From: DATJGR01 sp963787045
GTDB lineage: Bacteria; Pseudomonadota; Gammaproteobacteria; Pseudomonadales; Azotimanducaceae
Reading direction: 5' to 3'
NCBI GenBank assembly: GCA_963787045.1
Contig: CAWBBR010000008.1
Location: forward strand, 62,001 to 126,000
DNA length: 64,000 bases
Shown: in pieces, positions 47,328 to 55,482 of the stretch
Layout: every line of letters begins with the position of its first letter
Numbering within the stretch: the stretch's first letter is position 1
The notes under the pieces: generated by a model
Told to the model about the DNA's origin: nothing
Databases searched by the model: none
Seen by the model: only the letters and a program-made list of their open reading frames with translations
Program-made: the position numbers and the translations under genes

Positions 47328-49173
47328 GATCGCGACGCCTGTACGTCTCGTCCTTCTTGAGGACCGGCGGGAACGTCTCGCCCGCCGCCATGGCCGCCCG
47401 GATACGACGCTTCTCGTCGACGTCGATCCAGAACAATCCTCCGGCGGAGTAGACACCGGCGGAGAGTTCCAAAGGATCGAACAGCTGATCGGTGGTTCGC
47501 GTGCCGAGCCACGCGGGCAACTTGACCCAGTTCCACGCCGCTTCGCGCGTGTAAGGCACTTTGAAGCTGGGAATCACCGCACCCGAGTCGAACACCATCT
47601 GTTCCAGCCGACGCGCGAGTTCGACGCGCTCGCTCTTTGTAGACGACGCGCGATAGACGTCGATCAGCTTGTCCATCACCGGGTCGTCATGGTTCATCAG
47701 GTTGTTCGTCTGGGGAACATGGGCGTTGACCGAGTGAAAGAACTGCCAGTACTCCGGAGAGATTCCTTGTGACGCCCACGTCATCCATGCGATCTGGTGC
47801 TTCTTCTCCTGCATCTGTTTGAAGGCGCTCGCCGAGTCGAGAAGCGCGAGTTCGAGTTCGATCCCCGCCTTCTTGGCTTCCTCGCGGAGCACGACCAGTC
47901 GATCCGTGCTGTACGGCGAACCATACGTAACACGCAGCGAAAGCCGTTTTCCGTCTTTCACCAGGATTCCGTCCGGACCCCGGTCATGCCAACCCGCCGC
48001 CTCGAGATACTCCCTCGCTTTCCCGAGATCGAACTCCCGCGCGTGGATTGCGAGGTTGTCGTAGTCGCCAAAGCCCTCGTTGAACGTCTGCATCCGCGCG
48101 TAGTCGTTGCGCAGCACGGTACGGATTACTTTGTCGAAGTTCATGGCGTATGCGAGCGCTATTCGTACGTTGCGATCCTTCAGGATCGGATCGTCTTCGT
48201 TCAGGAACATCCCCGATGCCGGCTGGGGCAGGTCGTTGTAGAACCAGTAGCGGGTCACATAGCCGTTGTCGAACACAGGGCCCTTGGCTTTGTCGTGCCA
48301 GAACTGGGGAATGACGAGGCCGAACGTATCGGTCTCCCCCTTGATGAAATGTTGGAAGTCGACATTGAGATCGCGAACCACCTTGATCCGGATCTTGTCC
48401 GGATTGAACCGATGCTGGTAGTACTTGCGGTCGTTCGCCCACCAGTTCGGATCGCGCGTGAGCTCGATGTACCGACCTTTGCGGACGTCGGTGATCTGAT
48501 AAGGACCGGTGTTGGGTTCGATCTTCCAGTTGTAATCGGCTACCCAGTTATCGCTCAGCTGATGGAAGTGCTTCGGCACGACGCCGACGCTGTATTCGTA
48601 CATCAACTCTTCGGCTGGCCTCGGCGCAGCGCCTTCCACGCCGACGATTCTGTCGCCGTATGCACGGATATCGACCACTTGCGTCGTGTAGTAGTCGTTG
48701 TACCAGGGCGCAACGATGGCCTTCGATCGCATGAAGTCTCGCGTGAACTCGAAGTCGGCCGCGGTCACCGGCACGCCGTCGGACCAGCGCGCGTCCTTGT
48801 CGATCCGGTAGTAGACGGTCTTGCCATCTGCATCGAATGCCCAGTGCGACGCCAACGACGGAATCGGGCGGCGCGTATTCGGATGCCACTCCACCAGGCT
48901 CATCTGGTTGTACCGGAGATACTGTGCGAATCCACCGTTGGAATCCGGCCCGACGCGGCGCAGCGTCAGCGGAAACGACTGCATGGACGTCCGGAACGTA
49001 CCGCCGCGCTTGGCTTCGGGCGCGGCGAACGTCGGGTCCTCGTCGTTCGTGATCCACACGAGATTGTCGGGAAGTCGATCGGGCAGCGCGGCAGCGACAC
49101 CCGGTACCAGAATCGCTACGCACGCGAGGATGCGGCACAGGATGCGGCACAGCCACATCGGCAGTTCACTCAT
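47320..49173 (-). CDS. extracellular peptide-binding protein, YejA type (SBP family 5)
   Basis: A 617-residue periplasmic binding protein. The signal peptide ends near GVAAALPDRLP. DEDPTFAAPEAKRGGTFRTSM, then YNQMSLVEWHP, HWAFDADGKTVYYRIDKDARWSDG and TGPYQITDVRKGRYIEL are those of SBP family 5; overall layout matches YejA, the receptor for microcin C and other formylated peptides in E. coli. The ATG overlaps the YejE-like permease stop by 3 bases (ATGAGTGA). The signal peptide contains an exact 12-base tandem duplication (49129-49152), repeating CRIL. The actual ligand is unknown. Confidence 0.85.
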   Translation of the reverse strand: MSELPMWLCRILCRILACVAILVPGVAAALPDRLPDNLVWITNDEDPTFAAPEAKRGGTFRTSMQSFPLTLRRVGPDSNGGFAQYLRYNQMSLVEWHPNTRRPIPSLASHWAFDADGKTVYYRIDKDARWSDGVPVTAADFEFTRDFMRSKAIVAPWYNDYYTTQVVDIRAYGDRIVGVEGAAPRPAEELMYEYSVGVVPKHFHQLSDNWVADYNWKIEPNTGPYQITDVRKGRYIELTRDPNWWANDRKYYQHRFNPDKIRIKVVRDLNVDFQHFIKGETDTFGLVIPQFWHDKAKGPVFDNGYVTRYWFYNDLPQPASGMFLNEDDPILKDRNVRIALAYAMNFDKVIRTVLRNDYARMQTFNEGFGDYDNLAIHAREFDLGKAREYLEAAGWHDRGPDGILVKDGKRLSLRVTYGSPYSTDRLVVLREEAKKAGIELELALLDSASAFKQMQEKKHQIAWMTWASQGISPEYWQFFHSVNAHVPQTNNLMNHDDPVMDKLIDVYRASSTKSERVELARRLEQMVFDSGAVIPSFKVPYTREAAWNWVKLPAWLGTRTTDQLFDPLELSAGVYSAGGLFWIDVDEKRRIRAAMAAGETFPPVLKKDETYRRRDLE

Positions 49174-50206
49174 AGTAGGTGAACCGTTTGGGATCGTAGG
49201 CTTCGCGGATCGCCTCTCCGATGTACGTAACCATCAGAAGGATGACGATCATCGCGGAGACGACGGAGGTGACGATCCACGGCGAATCGAGGTTGTCGGT
49301 GCCTTGCGACAGCAGGTCGCCCCAGCTTGGAGTGGGCGGCAGCAGGCCAAAGCCGAGATAGTCGAGCGCGGTCAATGCGGTGATGCCGCTCGCGATCGAG
49401 AACGGAATGAACGTGACGATCACCGACACGGTGTTCGGCAGGATGTGGCGCGCAACGATGCGCGTGCTCGACGCACCGAGCGCCCGCGCGGCCATGACGT
49501 AGTCGCGCGCCTTCTCCTTGTAGGTCGACGTGCGCATGTACCACGTCATCGACATCCAACCGAACAACACCATCACGAACGTCAGCGTCCAGAACGTCGG
49601 CACCATGATCGACGCGACGATCATGATCACGTACAGAAACGGTACGTTGGACCACACTTCGATGACGCGCTGAAAGAACAGGTCGAACGCGCCGCCCCAG
49701 AATCCCATCGCACATCCGACGGCAATGCCGATCAGATAGTTGCAGAGCAGCAGCACGAGCGAGAATCCGATCGCGATCCGAAATCCGTACACGAGCCGCG
49801 CGACCACGTCGCGGCCGGTCGTGTCGGTGCCGAGGAAATGGCGCGTGGCGAACGACGGCGGATACGGCGGGTACGTCGAATCGCGCAGGTCGTTCTCGAA
49901 GGCGTTGTACGGCACCGGCGGCATCAACACCCACCCGGCGCCGTTTTCGGCGAACGTCGAACGCAGGTCCCGATAGTTCGTTTCGTAGTCGTAGCCGAGC
50001 CCGAACGTCGTTCCGGGAAGGAATGCGCCATAGGTAGGGAAATAGAGTTTCCCCTGGTAGCTGACGATCAGCGCGCGATTGTTCACCAGCATCTCGGCGG
50101 CACACGACATCGCGAGCAATCCGGCCAACGCCAGCGCCGAGTAATAGCCGCGCTTGATCGACTTGAATCGACGCCACTGCTTCAGTGTGAGCGGGCTGAC
50201 GTTCAT
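49166..50206 (-). CDS. peptide ABC transporter permease, YejE type
   Basis: Inner-membrane permease, 346 residues, about six helices. The EAA loop reads ARALGASSTRIVARHILPN. The extended periplasmic loop after helix 1 (NNRALIVSYQGKLYFPTYGAFLPGT) and FLGTDTTGRDVVARLVYGFRI are characteristic of YejE rather than DppC/OppC. ATG 50206 forms an ATGA overlap with the YejB-like gene, so the two permeases are translationally coupled. The frame is open upstream, but only as overlap. Confidence 0.86.
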   Translation of the reverse strand: MNVSPLTLKQWRRFKSIKRGYYSALALAGLLAMSCAAEMLVNNRALIVSYQGKLYFPTYGAFLPGTTFGLGYDYETNYRDLRSTFAENGAGWVLMPPVPYNAFENDLRDSTYPPYPPSFATRHFLGTDTTGRDVVARLVYGFRIAIGFSLVLLLCNYLIGIAVGCAMGFWGGAFDLFFQRVIEVWSNVPFLYVIMIVASIMVPTFWTLTFVMVLFGWMSMTWYMRTSTYKEKARDYVMAARALGASSTRIVARHILPNTVSVIVTFIPFSIASGITALTALDYLGFGLLPPTPSWGDLLSQGTDNLDSPWIVTSVVSAMIVILLMVTYIGEAIREAYDPKRFTYYE

Positions 50207-51243
50207 CCCGCTTCGCCGCTGCCGAACTTCACGCGCGGATCGACGATAGCGACGCAAAGGTCGGAGAGAATGTTGCCGATCATGAACAGCAACGACGAAA
50301 TCACCAGGATGCCCATCACCACCGGATAGTCGCGCTCGACCAAAGACTCGAACCCAAGCAGACCGAAGCCGTCGATGTCGTAGATCTTCTCGATCAGGAA
50401 CGATCCGGTAAGGATCAGTGAAATGTTGCTGCCGAACGACGTCGCGATCGGAACGAGGCTGTTGCGGAATGCATGCTTGAACACCGCACGTCGAAACGTC
50501 ATGCCTTTTGCAATCGCGGTGCGCACATAGTCCGCGGCGAGATTGTCCATCAGCGAGTTCTTCATCAGCAGCGTGGTGACCGCGAAGCTGCCTGCCACGT
50601 AAGACAACACCGGCAGCACCGCGTGATTGACGATGTCTCGCACGCGCTCTTCGGACGATAGATCGTCGAAATCGTCGCTGACGAATCCGCCGAGGGGAAA
50701 CCAGTCCATCTTCCATGCGAACGCGGTGAGCAACCCGATCCCGACCACGTACCCGGGCACCGCATAGCCGATGAACACGAGCGCCGAGCTGACGCTGTCA
50801 AACAGCGTCCGGTGGCGGATCGCCTTTACGATGCCAAGAGGAATGCACACGCCGTACGTCAGTATCAGCGTGACCACGCCGTAGAAGATGGAGATCGGAA
50901 AACGACTCTGGATGATGTCCCAGACGGGCTCCGAATAGCGCGTCGACGTACCGAGATCGAGCCGCACGACCCGCGACAACCAGCCGAAATAACTGACCAG
51001 GATCGGCTTGTCGAACCCGTAGTAAGCCTCGAGCTGCGCGAGTTGATCCTTGGACAACACGCTGCCGCCCTTCCCGCCTGTGTTGACCACGTGCGTTCCG
51101 GGCTGCGACGCCATCGCGGCCTCGTTCAGCATCCGCTCGATCGGACCGCCCGGGACCAGACGCGTGAGAGTGAAAACGAGCAGCGAGACTCCGAGGAAGG
51201 TCGGAATGATCAGCAGCAATCGCCGGATGAAATAGCTGGTCAC
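50203..51243 (-). CDS. peptide ABC transporter permease, YejB type
   Basis: Inner-membrane permease, 346 residues from GTG 51243 (TSYFIRRLLLIIPTFLGVSL), the usual YejB/DppB start; an ATG at 51288 would add 15 residues. YYGFDKPILVSYFGWLSRVVRLDLGTS, the EAA loop RTAIAKGMTFRRAVFKHAFRN and C-terminal DPRVKFG are typical. It heads an importer operon (YejB-YejE-binding protein-ATPase-ATPase) in which all genes overlap. A sixty-residue periplasmic insert (TGGKGGSVLSKDQLAQLEAYYG) is a YejB feature. Confidence 0.86.
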   Translation of the reverse strand: MTSYFIRRLLLIIPTFLGVSLLVFTLTRLVPGGPIERMLNEAAMASQPGTHVVNTGGKGGSVLSKDQLAQLEAYYGFDKPILVSYFGWLSRVVRLDLGTSTRYSEPVWDIIQSRFPISIFYGVVTLILTYGVCIPLGIVKAIRHRTLFDSVSSALVFIGYAVPGYVVGIGLLTAFAWKMDWFPLGGFVSDDFDDLSSEERVRDIVNHAVLPVLSYVAGSFAVTTLLMKNSLMDNLAADYVRTAIAKGMTFRRAVFKHAFRNSLVPIATSFGSNISLILTGSFLIEKIYDIDGFGLLGFESLVERDYPVVMGILVISSLLFMIGNILSDLCVAIVDPRVKFGSGEAG

Positions 51244-51369
51244 GTCGACGTCACGCGGGTCAGTTGCCTCGAAACGAAAGCCCGACATGGTACTCGCCCG
51301 GGCGCACGGCTCCAACGCGCGGGCGGCGCCGTGTTAGATTCGCGCACTTTGCAACGACCCGAACAAGCA

Positions 51370-52320
51370 ATGACCAGTACAGAAGTAACCGGTACTTCCC
51401 AACGACCGGCGTGGTTCGATCGCGCGGTATCGGATCGCGGCGAGGAAGGACGCGTCGTGGTCGACGGCGTATCGATCAGCTATCGCGTGTGGGGACAGCG
51501 CGGCAAACCCGGTATCGCGCTGGTTCACGGCAGCAATGCGCATCTCGAGTGGTGGCGATTCGTCGCGCCGTTTCTCGCTGACCAGTTCCGCGTCGTCGCG
51601 CTCGATCTGTCCGGCAACGGCGACAGTGGCTGGCGCGATCGCTACACCGGGCGCAACTTCGCCGACGAGGTGTGGGCCGTATGTCAGGCGGCGGAACTCG
51701 GCGCGCGTCCGTTCGTAGTCGGACACAGCTTCGGCGGCTTCGTGGTACTCGAGACGGGGCACTACTACGGCGATCGACTCGGCGGCATCGTTCTCGCGGA
51801 CTTCACTGTGAGTCCGCCCGAGGACTACACCGAATGGGGCGGACGCGCCGAGCGCGAAGGCAAAACGCGTCGCGCGACGCGCGTATATGCGGACATCGAG
51901 ACGGCGCTCGCACGCTTCCGGTTGATTCCGGAGCAGCCGTGCCAGCATCCGTACGTGGTCGACTACATTGCCCGACAGTCGCTTCGTCCAGTCGAAGGCG
52001 GCTGGACCTGGAAGTTCGATCCCGCGCTGTTCGATCACCTCGAAATGGGCGCAGACCAGTGCGACAAGTTCGTCACGTTGAAGTGTCGCTCTGCGTTGAT
52101 CCTCGGCGAACACAGCGACGACTCCGGCGCGCAGAGCGCGGATTACATGGAATCCCTCACTGCGGGCGTTCTGCCGATCGTCACGATTCCTGAAACGTTC
52201 CACCACATGATGTTCGACGAACCATTGGCAACCGCGATGACGATCAAGGCATTCGCTCTCGGTTGGATCCGCGAGGATCGTCGCGACGAGATGTCAGACG
52301 CGCTCGCCCGATACCGCTGA
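51370..52320 (+). CDS. alpha/beta hydrolase
   Basis: A 316-residue soluble alpha/beta hydrolase. The oxyanion region is LVHGSNAHLEWW, the nucleophile elbow VVGHSFGGFVV, and the catalytic His is probably in TFHHMMF; the acid may be in LGEHSDD. No signal peptide. Closest families include esterases and epoxide or C-C bond hydrolases; substrate not predictable. It is divergent from the peptide importer across about 126 bases. Confidence 0.85.
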   Translation: MTSTEVTGTSQRPAWFDRAVSDRGEEGRVVVDGVSISYRVWGQRGKPGIALVHGSNAHLEWWRFVAPFLADQFRVVALDLSGNGDSGWRDRYTGRNFADEVWAVCQAAELGARPFVVGHSFGGFVVLETGHYYGDRLGGIVLADFTVSPPEDYTEWGGRAEREGKTRRATRVYADIETALARFRLIPEQPCQHPYVVDYIARQSLRPVEGGWTWKFDPALFDHLEMGADQCDKFVTLKCRSALILGEHSDDSGAQSADYMESLTAGVLPIVTIPETFHHMMFDEPLATAMTIKAFALGWIREDRRDEMSDALARYR

Positions 52321-52380
52321 CGCGTTTGCTCGCGCCGGTTCGCAGCGTATGCTCCGAAAACGCAACCGGCGGAGTGAATC

Positions 52381-52804
52381 GTGCGGAAGACCTGGGTTGT
52401 CGTTGCAGACCGATCACGAGCCCGCCTCTTTTCCGTTGCCACTCCGAAAGGGCCCTCTCGAAGAACTGGAAGACCTCGTGCATCCGGAAGCGCGCGCACA
52501 CGAACGCGACCTGACGAGCGACCGTCCCGGACGCTCGAACGATCAGCACGTACTCGGAACGGAACACGGCGCGCGCGACCAGCAGGCGCACGAGTTCGCG
52601 CGCGAGATCGTGCTTCGACTGGAATCGGGTCGGGTCGACCATCACCTGGAGCAATTGATCGTCGTCGCTGCACCGGATGTGCTCGGCATGCTGCGCAAGA
52701 CGATGAGCGGCTCACTCGCGAAGCTGGTCGTTCTGGAGATCGATAAGAACGTCACGCAGCGCAAACCCGCCGACATCCGCAAACTGCTACCGACGTATCT
52801 CTAA
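52381..52804 (+). CDS. host attachment family protein (frameshifted at about 52463)
   Basis: Member of the Host_attach family (PF10116), about 140 residues, first described as needed for bacterial attachment to plant cells but widespread and of uncertain function. GTG 52381 follows GGAG and gives MRKTWVVVADRSRARLFSV, the family N-terminus. One extra T in the ccct run at 52461-52464 breaks the frame; the continuation is ELEDLVHPEARAHERDL, FAREIVLRLESG and LVVLEIDKNVTQRKPADIRK. The structural fold is eRF1/Pelota-like. Confidence 0.82.
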
Positions 52805-52805
52805 C

Positions 52806-53705
52806 GTGAACGACCTGGTAATCATCGAGGCCGCGTTGAACGGCGGTACGCCGCGACGCGTCAGCCCTCGCGTTCCGACGACCGCCGATGAAATCGTCGC
52901 GGACGGCGTCGCGTGCATCGACGCGGGCGCGTCGATCATCCACAACCACAATACCGAGCCGGTGCTGGGTGGCGACGGCAATCACGCACCCGCTCCGTAC
53001 GCCGCAATCTGGAGCCGAATACGCGCGCGGCATCCGCAAGCGATCTTCTATCCGACGATGGGTGGCGGCGGGAACGGCATTTCGATCGAGCAACGCTACT
53101 CGCATATCGAATCGCTCGCGGAAACCGGCTTGCTCGATCTCGGTCTGGTAGACCCGGGCACCACCAACATCGGCCGGTTTCATGCAGACGGCGCGCCGCG
53201 CGCAGAGTCGCTCGTATATCAGAATACGTTCGCCGACGCGGTGTACATGATCGAGACCTGCCGCAGGCGCGAACTCGGCATGAGCATCTCGATTTTCGAG
53301 CCTGGCTTCGTTCGCGTCATCGCAGGATATCTGCGCGCGGGAAAGTTACCGGCAGGTGCGTTCGTCAAGTTCTACTTCGGCGGCGCGAAAGCCGGCTTCG
53401 GATTGCCGCCGACGAAAACCGCACTGGACGCGTACCTGGAAATGCTCGACGCGTGGACGCTGCCGTGGCTCGTATCGGTTCAGGGCGGCGATCTGATCGG
53501 GAATCGGAGTTTTGCGCGCTACGTGATCGAACGCGGCGGACACCTTCAAGTGGGCCTCGAACCGAATCCGGATGCGCACAAGGGCAATGTCGACCTCGTG
53601 GCCGAAGCCGCGGCGCTGTGCCGCGAACTCGGCAAACGCCCCGCGAGTTGTGACGAAGCGCGTGCGCTGCTCGGACTCCGCCGCGCTGCTAGTCGCGCGG
53701 CGTGA
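52806..53705 (+). CDS. beta-keto acid cleavage enzyme (BKACE, DUF849)
   Basis: A zinc-dependent enzyme of 299 residues that cleaves beta-keto acids with acetyl-CoA (as in 3-keto-5-aminohexanoate cleavage during lysine fermentation). IIEAALNGG, the metal histidines in IIHNHN (the usual HxH), FYPTMGGGGNG and VGLEPNP are present. GTG 52806 lies 1 base after the host-attachment stop, so the two form an operon. Its end overlaps the convergent regulator gene by 17 bases. The substrate amine or acid is unknown. Confidence 0.85.
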   Translation: MNDLVIIEAALNGGTPRRVSPRVPTTADEIVADGVACIDAGASIIHNHNTEPVLGGDGNHAPAPYAAIWSRIRARHPQAIFYPTMGGGGNGISIEQRYSHIESLAETGLLDLGLVDPGTTNIGRFHADGAPRAESLVYQNTFADAVYMIETCRRRELGMSISIFEPGFVRVIAGYLRAGKLPAGAFVKFYFGGAKAGFGLPPTKTALDAYLEMLDAWTLPWLVSVQGGDLIGNRSFARYVIERGGHLQVGLEPNPDAHKGNVDLVAEAAALCRELGKRPASCDEARALLGLRRAASRAA

Positions 53706-54333
53706 TCCGATAAGCGCACCGGCGCCCGCCGCCGAGAATGTACTCGACGCGCTCGACGCCGACTTGCGGGCCGAGCAATTCTCGAAACAGTTCCAGTTCG
53801 TGCCTGCAGAACCCCTGACAACTTCGCGCTGCCGCGCAGATCGGGCAGTGATTTTCAGCGAGCAACCAACTCTGATCCGGCAGCCGCTCTACTTCCGCCA
53901 TGTAGCCCTCGGCGGTGCGCAGATCCGCCAGGCGCTTGACCCGCGCCTTCAACGTTTTTACTCCGGCAAGACCTTCGCGATAGCGCGCTCGCGAAGCCGT
54001 TTCTCGCTCCGCGATTACCGCCTCCAACGCCGCCTCTCCGAGACTGCGGCGAATCGACTCGATCAGGGTTACCGTGAGTTCGGCGTGCGTATCGGGAAAC
54101 TTGTCGAGCGCCCGCTCCGTCAACGACCAGCTGAGCGCGGGGCGACCGACGCCGCCGGAACCCGGCCGCGACTCCACCATTCCATCCGACTCGAGACGAC
54201 TGAGCTGCTGCTGGACTCCCGGAACGGAGATCTCGAGCGCATTCGCGAGTGACCGGGTCGTTTGCGCACCGCGCGTCTTCAGAATCATCAGCAATCGGTC
54301 CGCTGTTCGTTCGGCGGCTATCAATGTCTGCAC
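53689..54333 (-). CDS. winged-helix regulator with C-terminal cysteine cluster (COG2345/SufR-like)
   Basis: A 214-residue regulator. An N-terminal helix-turn-helix (TTRSLANALEISVPGVQQQLSRL) is followed by a wing (GVGRPALSWSLTE), a central helical region, and a C-terminal cysteine cluster ENHCPICAAARSCQGFCRHELELF plus GGGRRCAYRI. In the COG2345/SufR group such cysteines hold an iron-sulfur cluster, so redox or Fe-S sensing is plausible. The start is GTG 54333. It faces the questin-oxidase-like gene across a 112-base AT-rich spacer and may control it. Confidence 0.8.
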   Translation of the reverse strand: MQTLIAAERTADRLLMILKTRGAQTTRSLANALEISVPGVQQQLSRLESDGMVESRPGSGGVGRPALSWSLTERALDKFPDTHAELTVTLIESIRRSLGEAALEAVIAERETASRARYREGLAGVKTLKARVKRLADLRTAEGYMAEVERLPDQSWLLAENHCPICAAARSCQGFCRHELELFRELLGPQVGVERVEYILGGGRRCAYRITPRD

Positions 54334-54445
54334 CGGCGCTCCATGTACTCCAACGGCCCATCATTTTATAAGCACATTGTTTCAAAAGTCACTCGACGGC
54401 CGCCCGTAAAACAAGCAATCTATTGTAAAACTCGCGGAGGCGACG
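54334..54445. promoter_or_regulatory. AT-rich divergent control region
   Basis: The spacer between the SufR-like regulator and the questin-oxidase-like gene is markedly richer in A and T than its surroundings (ttttataagcacattg, attgtaaaactcg). It contains two related elements, attgtttcaaaagtc near 54373 and attgtaaaactcg near 54422, in direct orientation. These could be operator half-sites; no single promoter stands out. Confidence 0.35.
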
Positions 54446-55447
54446 ATGCGCGCACAACCTTTACCCAGCGAACTGGAATTGCTGGTGCGCCGACACGGCG
54501 CGACCTTCGACCCTCACTACCCGCCTAGCGACAACTCGGACCACGGGCCGATGGCGTACCTCGCGATGCACGGGCTCGGTATCGGATTCGAGGACATCGA
54601 GGCATTCGATGCAACGTATCGGTCGCGACTGGTTTCAATACCGCCGGCCCGTGAATCCGTCAGCGCGGCGACCTGGCGCGACCACGTCGGCCGGCGGGAA
54701 TCGTATGCCGCGGTGTTGGCCTTCTTCGGACGCGAGATCGAGTCGTCCGGATGGCAGGCGACGCTGACGCGATATCTGCCGTCGTTGATATCCGGCTGGG
54801 TCAAAGACGCGTTCCATCCGCTGATTCGTTTGGGATACGGCGTGGAGTTCGAGTCGACGTCCGAGATCGCCGCCGGACTGGCTTACATGACCATCACCGG
54901 CGACGATCCCGCGCTCGCGGACATTGCCGGGCGAAGCGCCTCGAAGTTGCAGGGGCGCGCTTACATCGAGTCGGTTCGATCGATGCACGATCCGCGGTAC
55001 TCGCGCGGCCCGTTCAACGTTCGCTACCAACGAATCATCGAAGGCGCGAACGAATTGCGCCCGGCAGGCGGCAATGCCGATCGTACGCTCGAACAGATCA
55101 GCCGTGCGTGCCTGGAGGTATTCCACGCAACTCACGACTTCTTCGCGTTGCATCTCGTCACGAGCAGTCATGCGTTTCGCGTGTGTGCACCGTACGCGGG
55201 TTCTGGTTTGAATTCGCTGCTGAGCACCGGTATCGCAGCTGCATATCTGGCAATCGGTGCGCCGCAGTTCGAGTCGCTCCCTGCTGCTACTGCGTCGTTG
55301 CCCACGGATCGACTGAGTAAGGCCACGGACGAACACGATGTGAAAGTGGCGTACTCGTGTCTCGCACAATCGCGGGCCTTCGACGACGCGACGTATCGAT
55401 GGGTCGCCGTCGAGTATTTGAAACCACGGCTGCCCGAAATGCGGTGA
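54446..55447 (+). CDS. questin oxidase family protein
   Basis: A 333-residue protein of the questin-oxidase-like family (PF14027), known from fungal anthraquinone metabolism, where it opens questin by a Baeyer-Villiger-like reaction; bacterial members are mostly uncharacterised. Conserved features include AFHPLIRLGYGVEF, VFHATHDFFALHLVTSSHAF and DEHDVKVAYSCLAQSRAFDD, rich in His and Asp and possibly metal-binding. A GGAGG ribosome binding site precedes the ATG. It is divergent from the SufR-like regulator and followed by the CoA transferase 35 bases on. Confidence 0.82.
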   Translation: MRAQPLPSELELLVRRHGATFDPHYPPSDNSDHGPMAYLAMHGLGIGFEDIEAFDATYRSRLVSIPPARESVSAATWRDHVGRRESYAAVLAFFGREIESSGWQATLTRYLPSLISGWVKDAFHPLIRLGYGVEFESTSEIAAGLAYMTITGDDPALADIAGRSASKLQGRAYIESVRSMHDPRYSRGPFNVRYQRIIEGANELRPAGGNADRTLEQISRACLEVFHATHDFFALHLVTSSHAFRVCAPYAGSGLNSLLSTGIAAAYLAIGAPQFESLPAATASLPTDRLSKATDEHDVKVAYSCLAQSRAFDDATYRWVAVEYLKPRLPEMR

Positions 55448-55482
55448 TCGTGTAGCGTTGCGTGACTTGATCAGGGGGTCAC

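Noticed and set aside
53546..53821. 91-codon minus-strand frame overlapping BKACE and the regulator
   Set aside because: Spans the ends of two convergent real genes in a third frame; Arg-rich and without homology.
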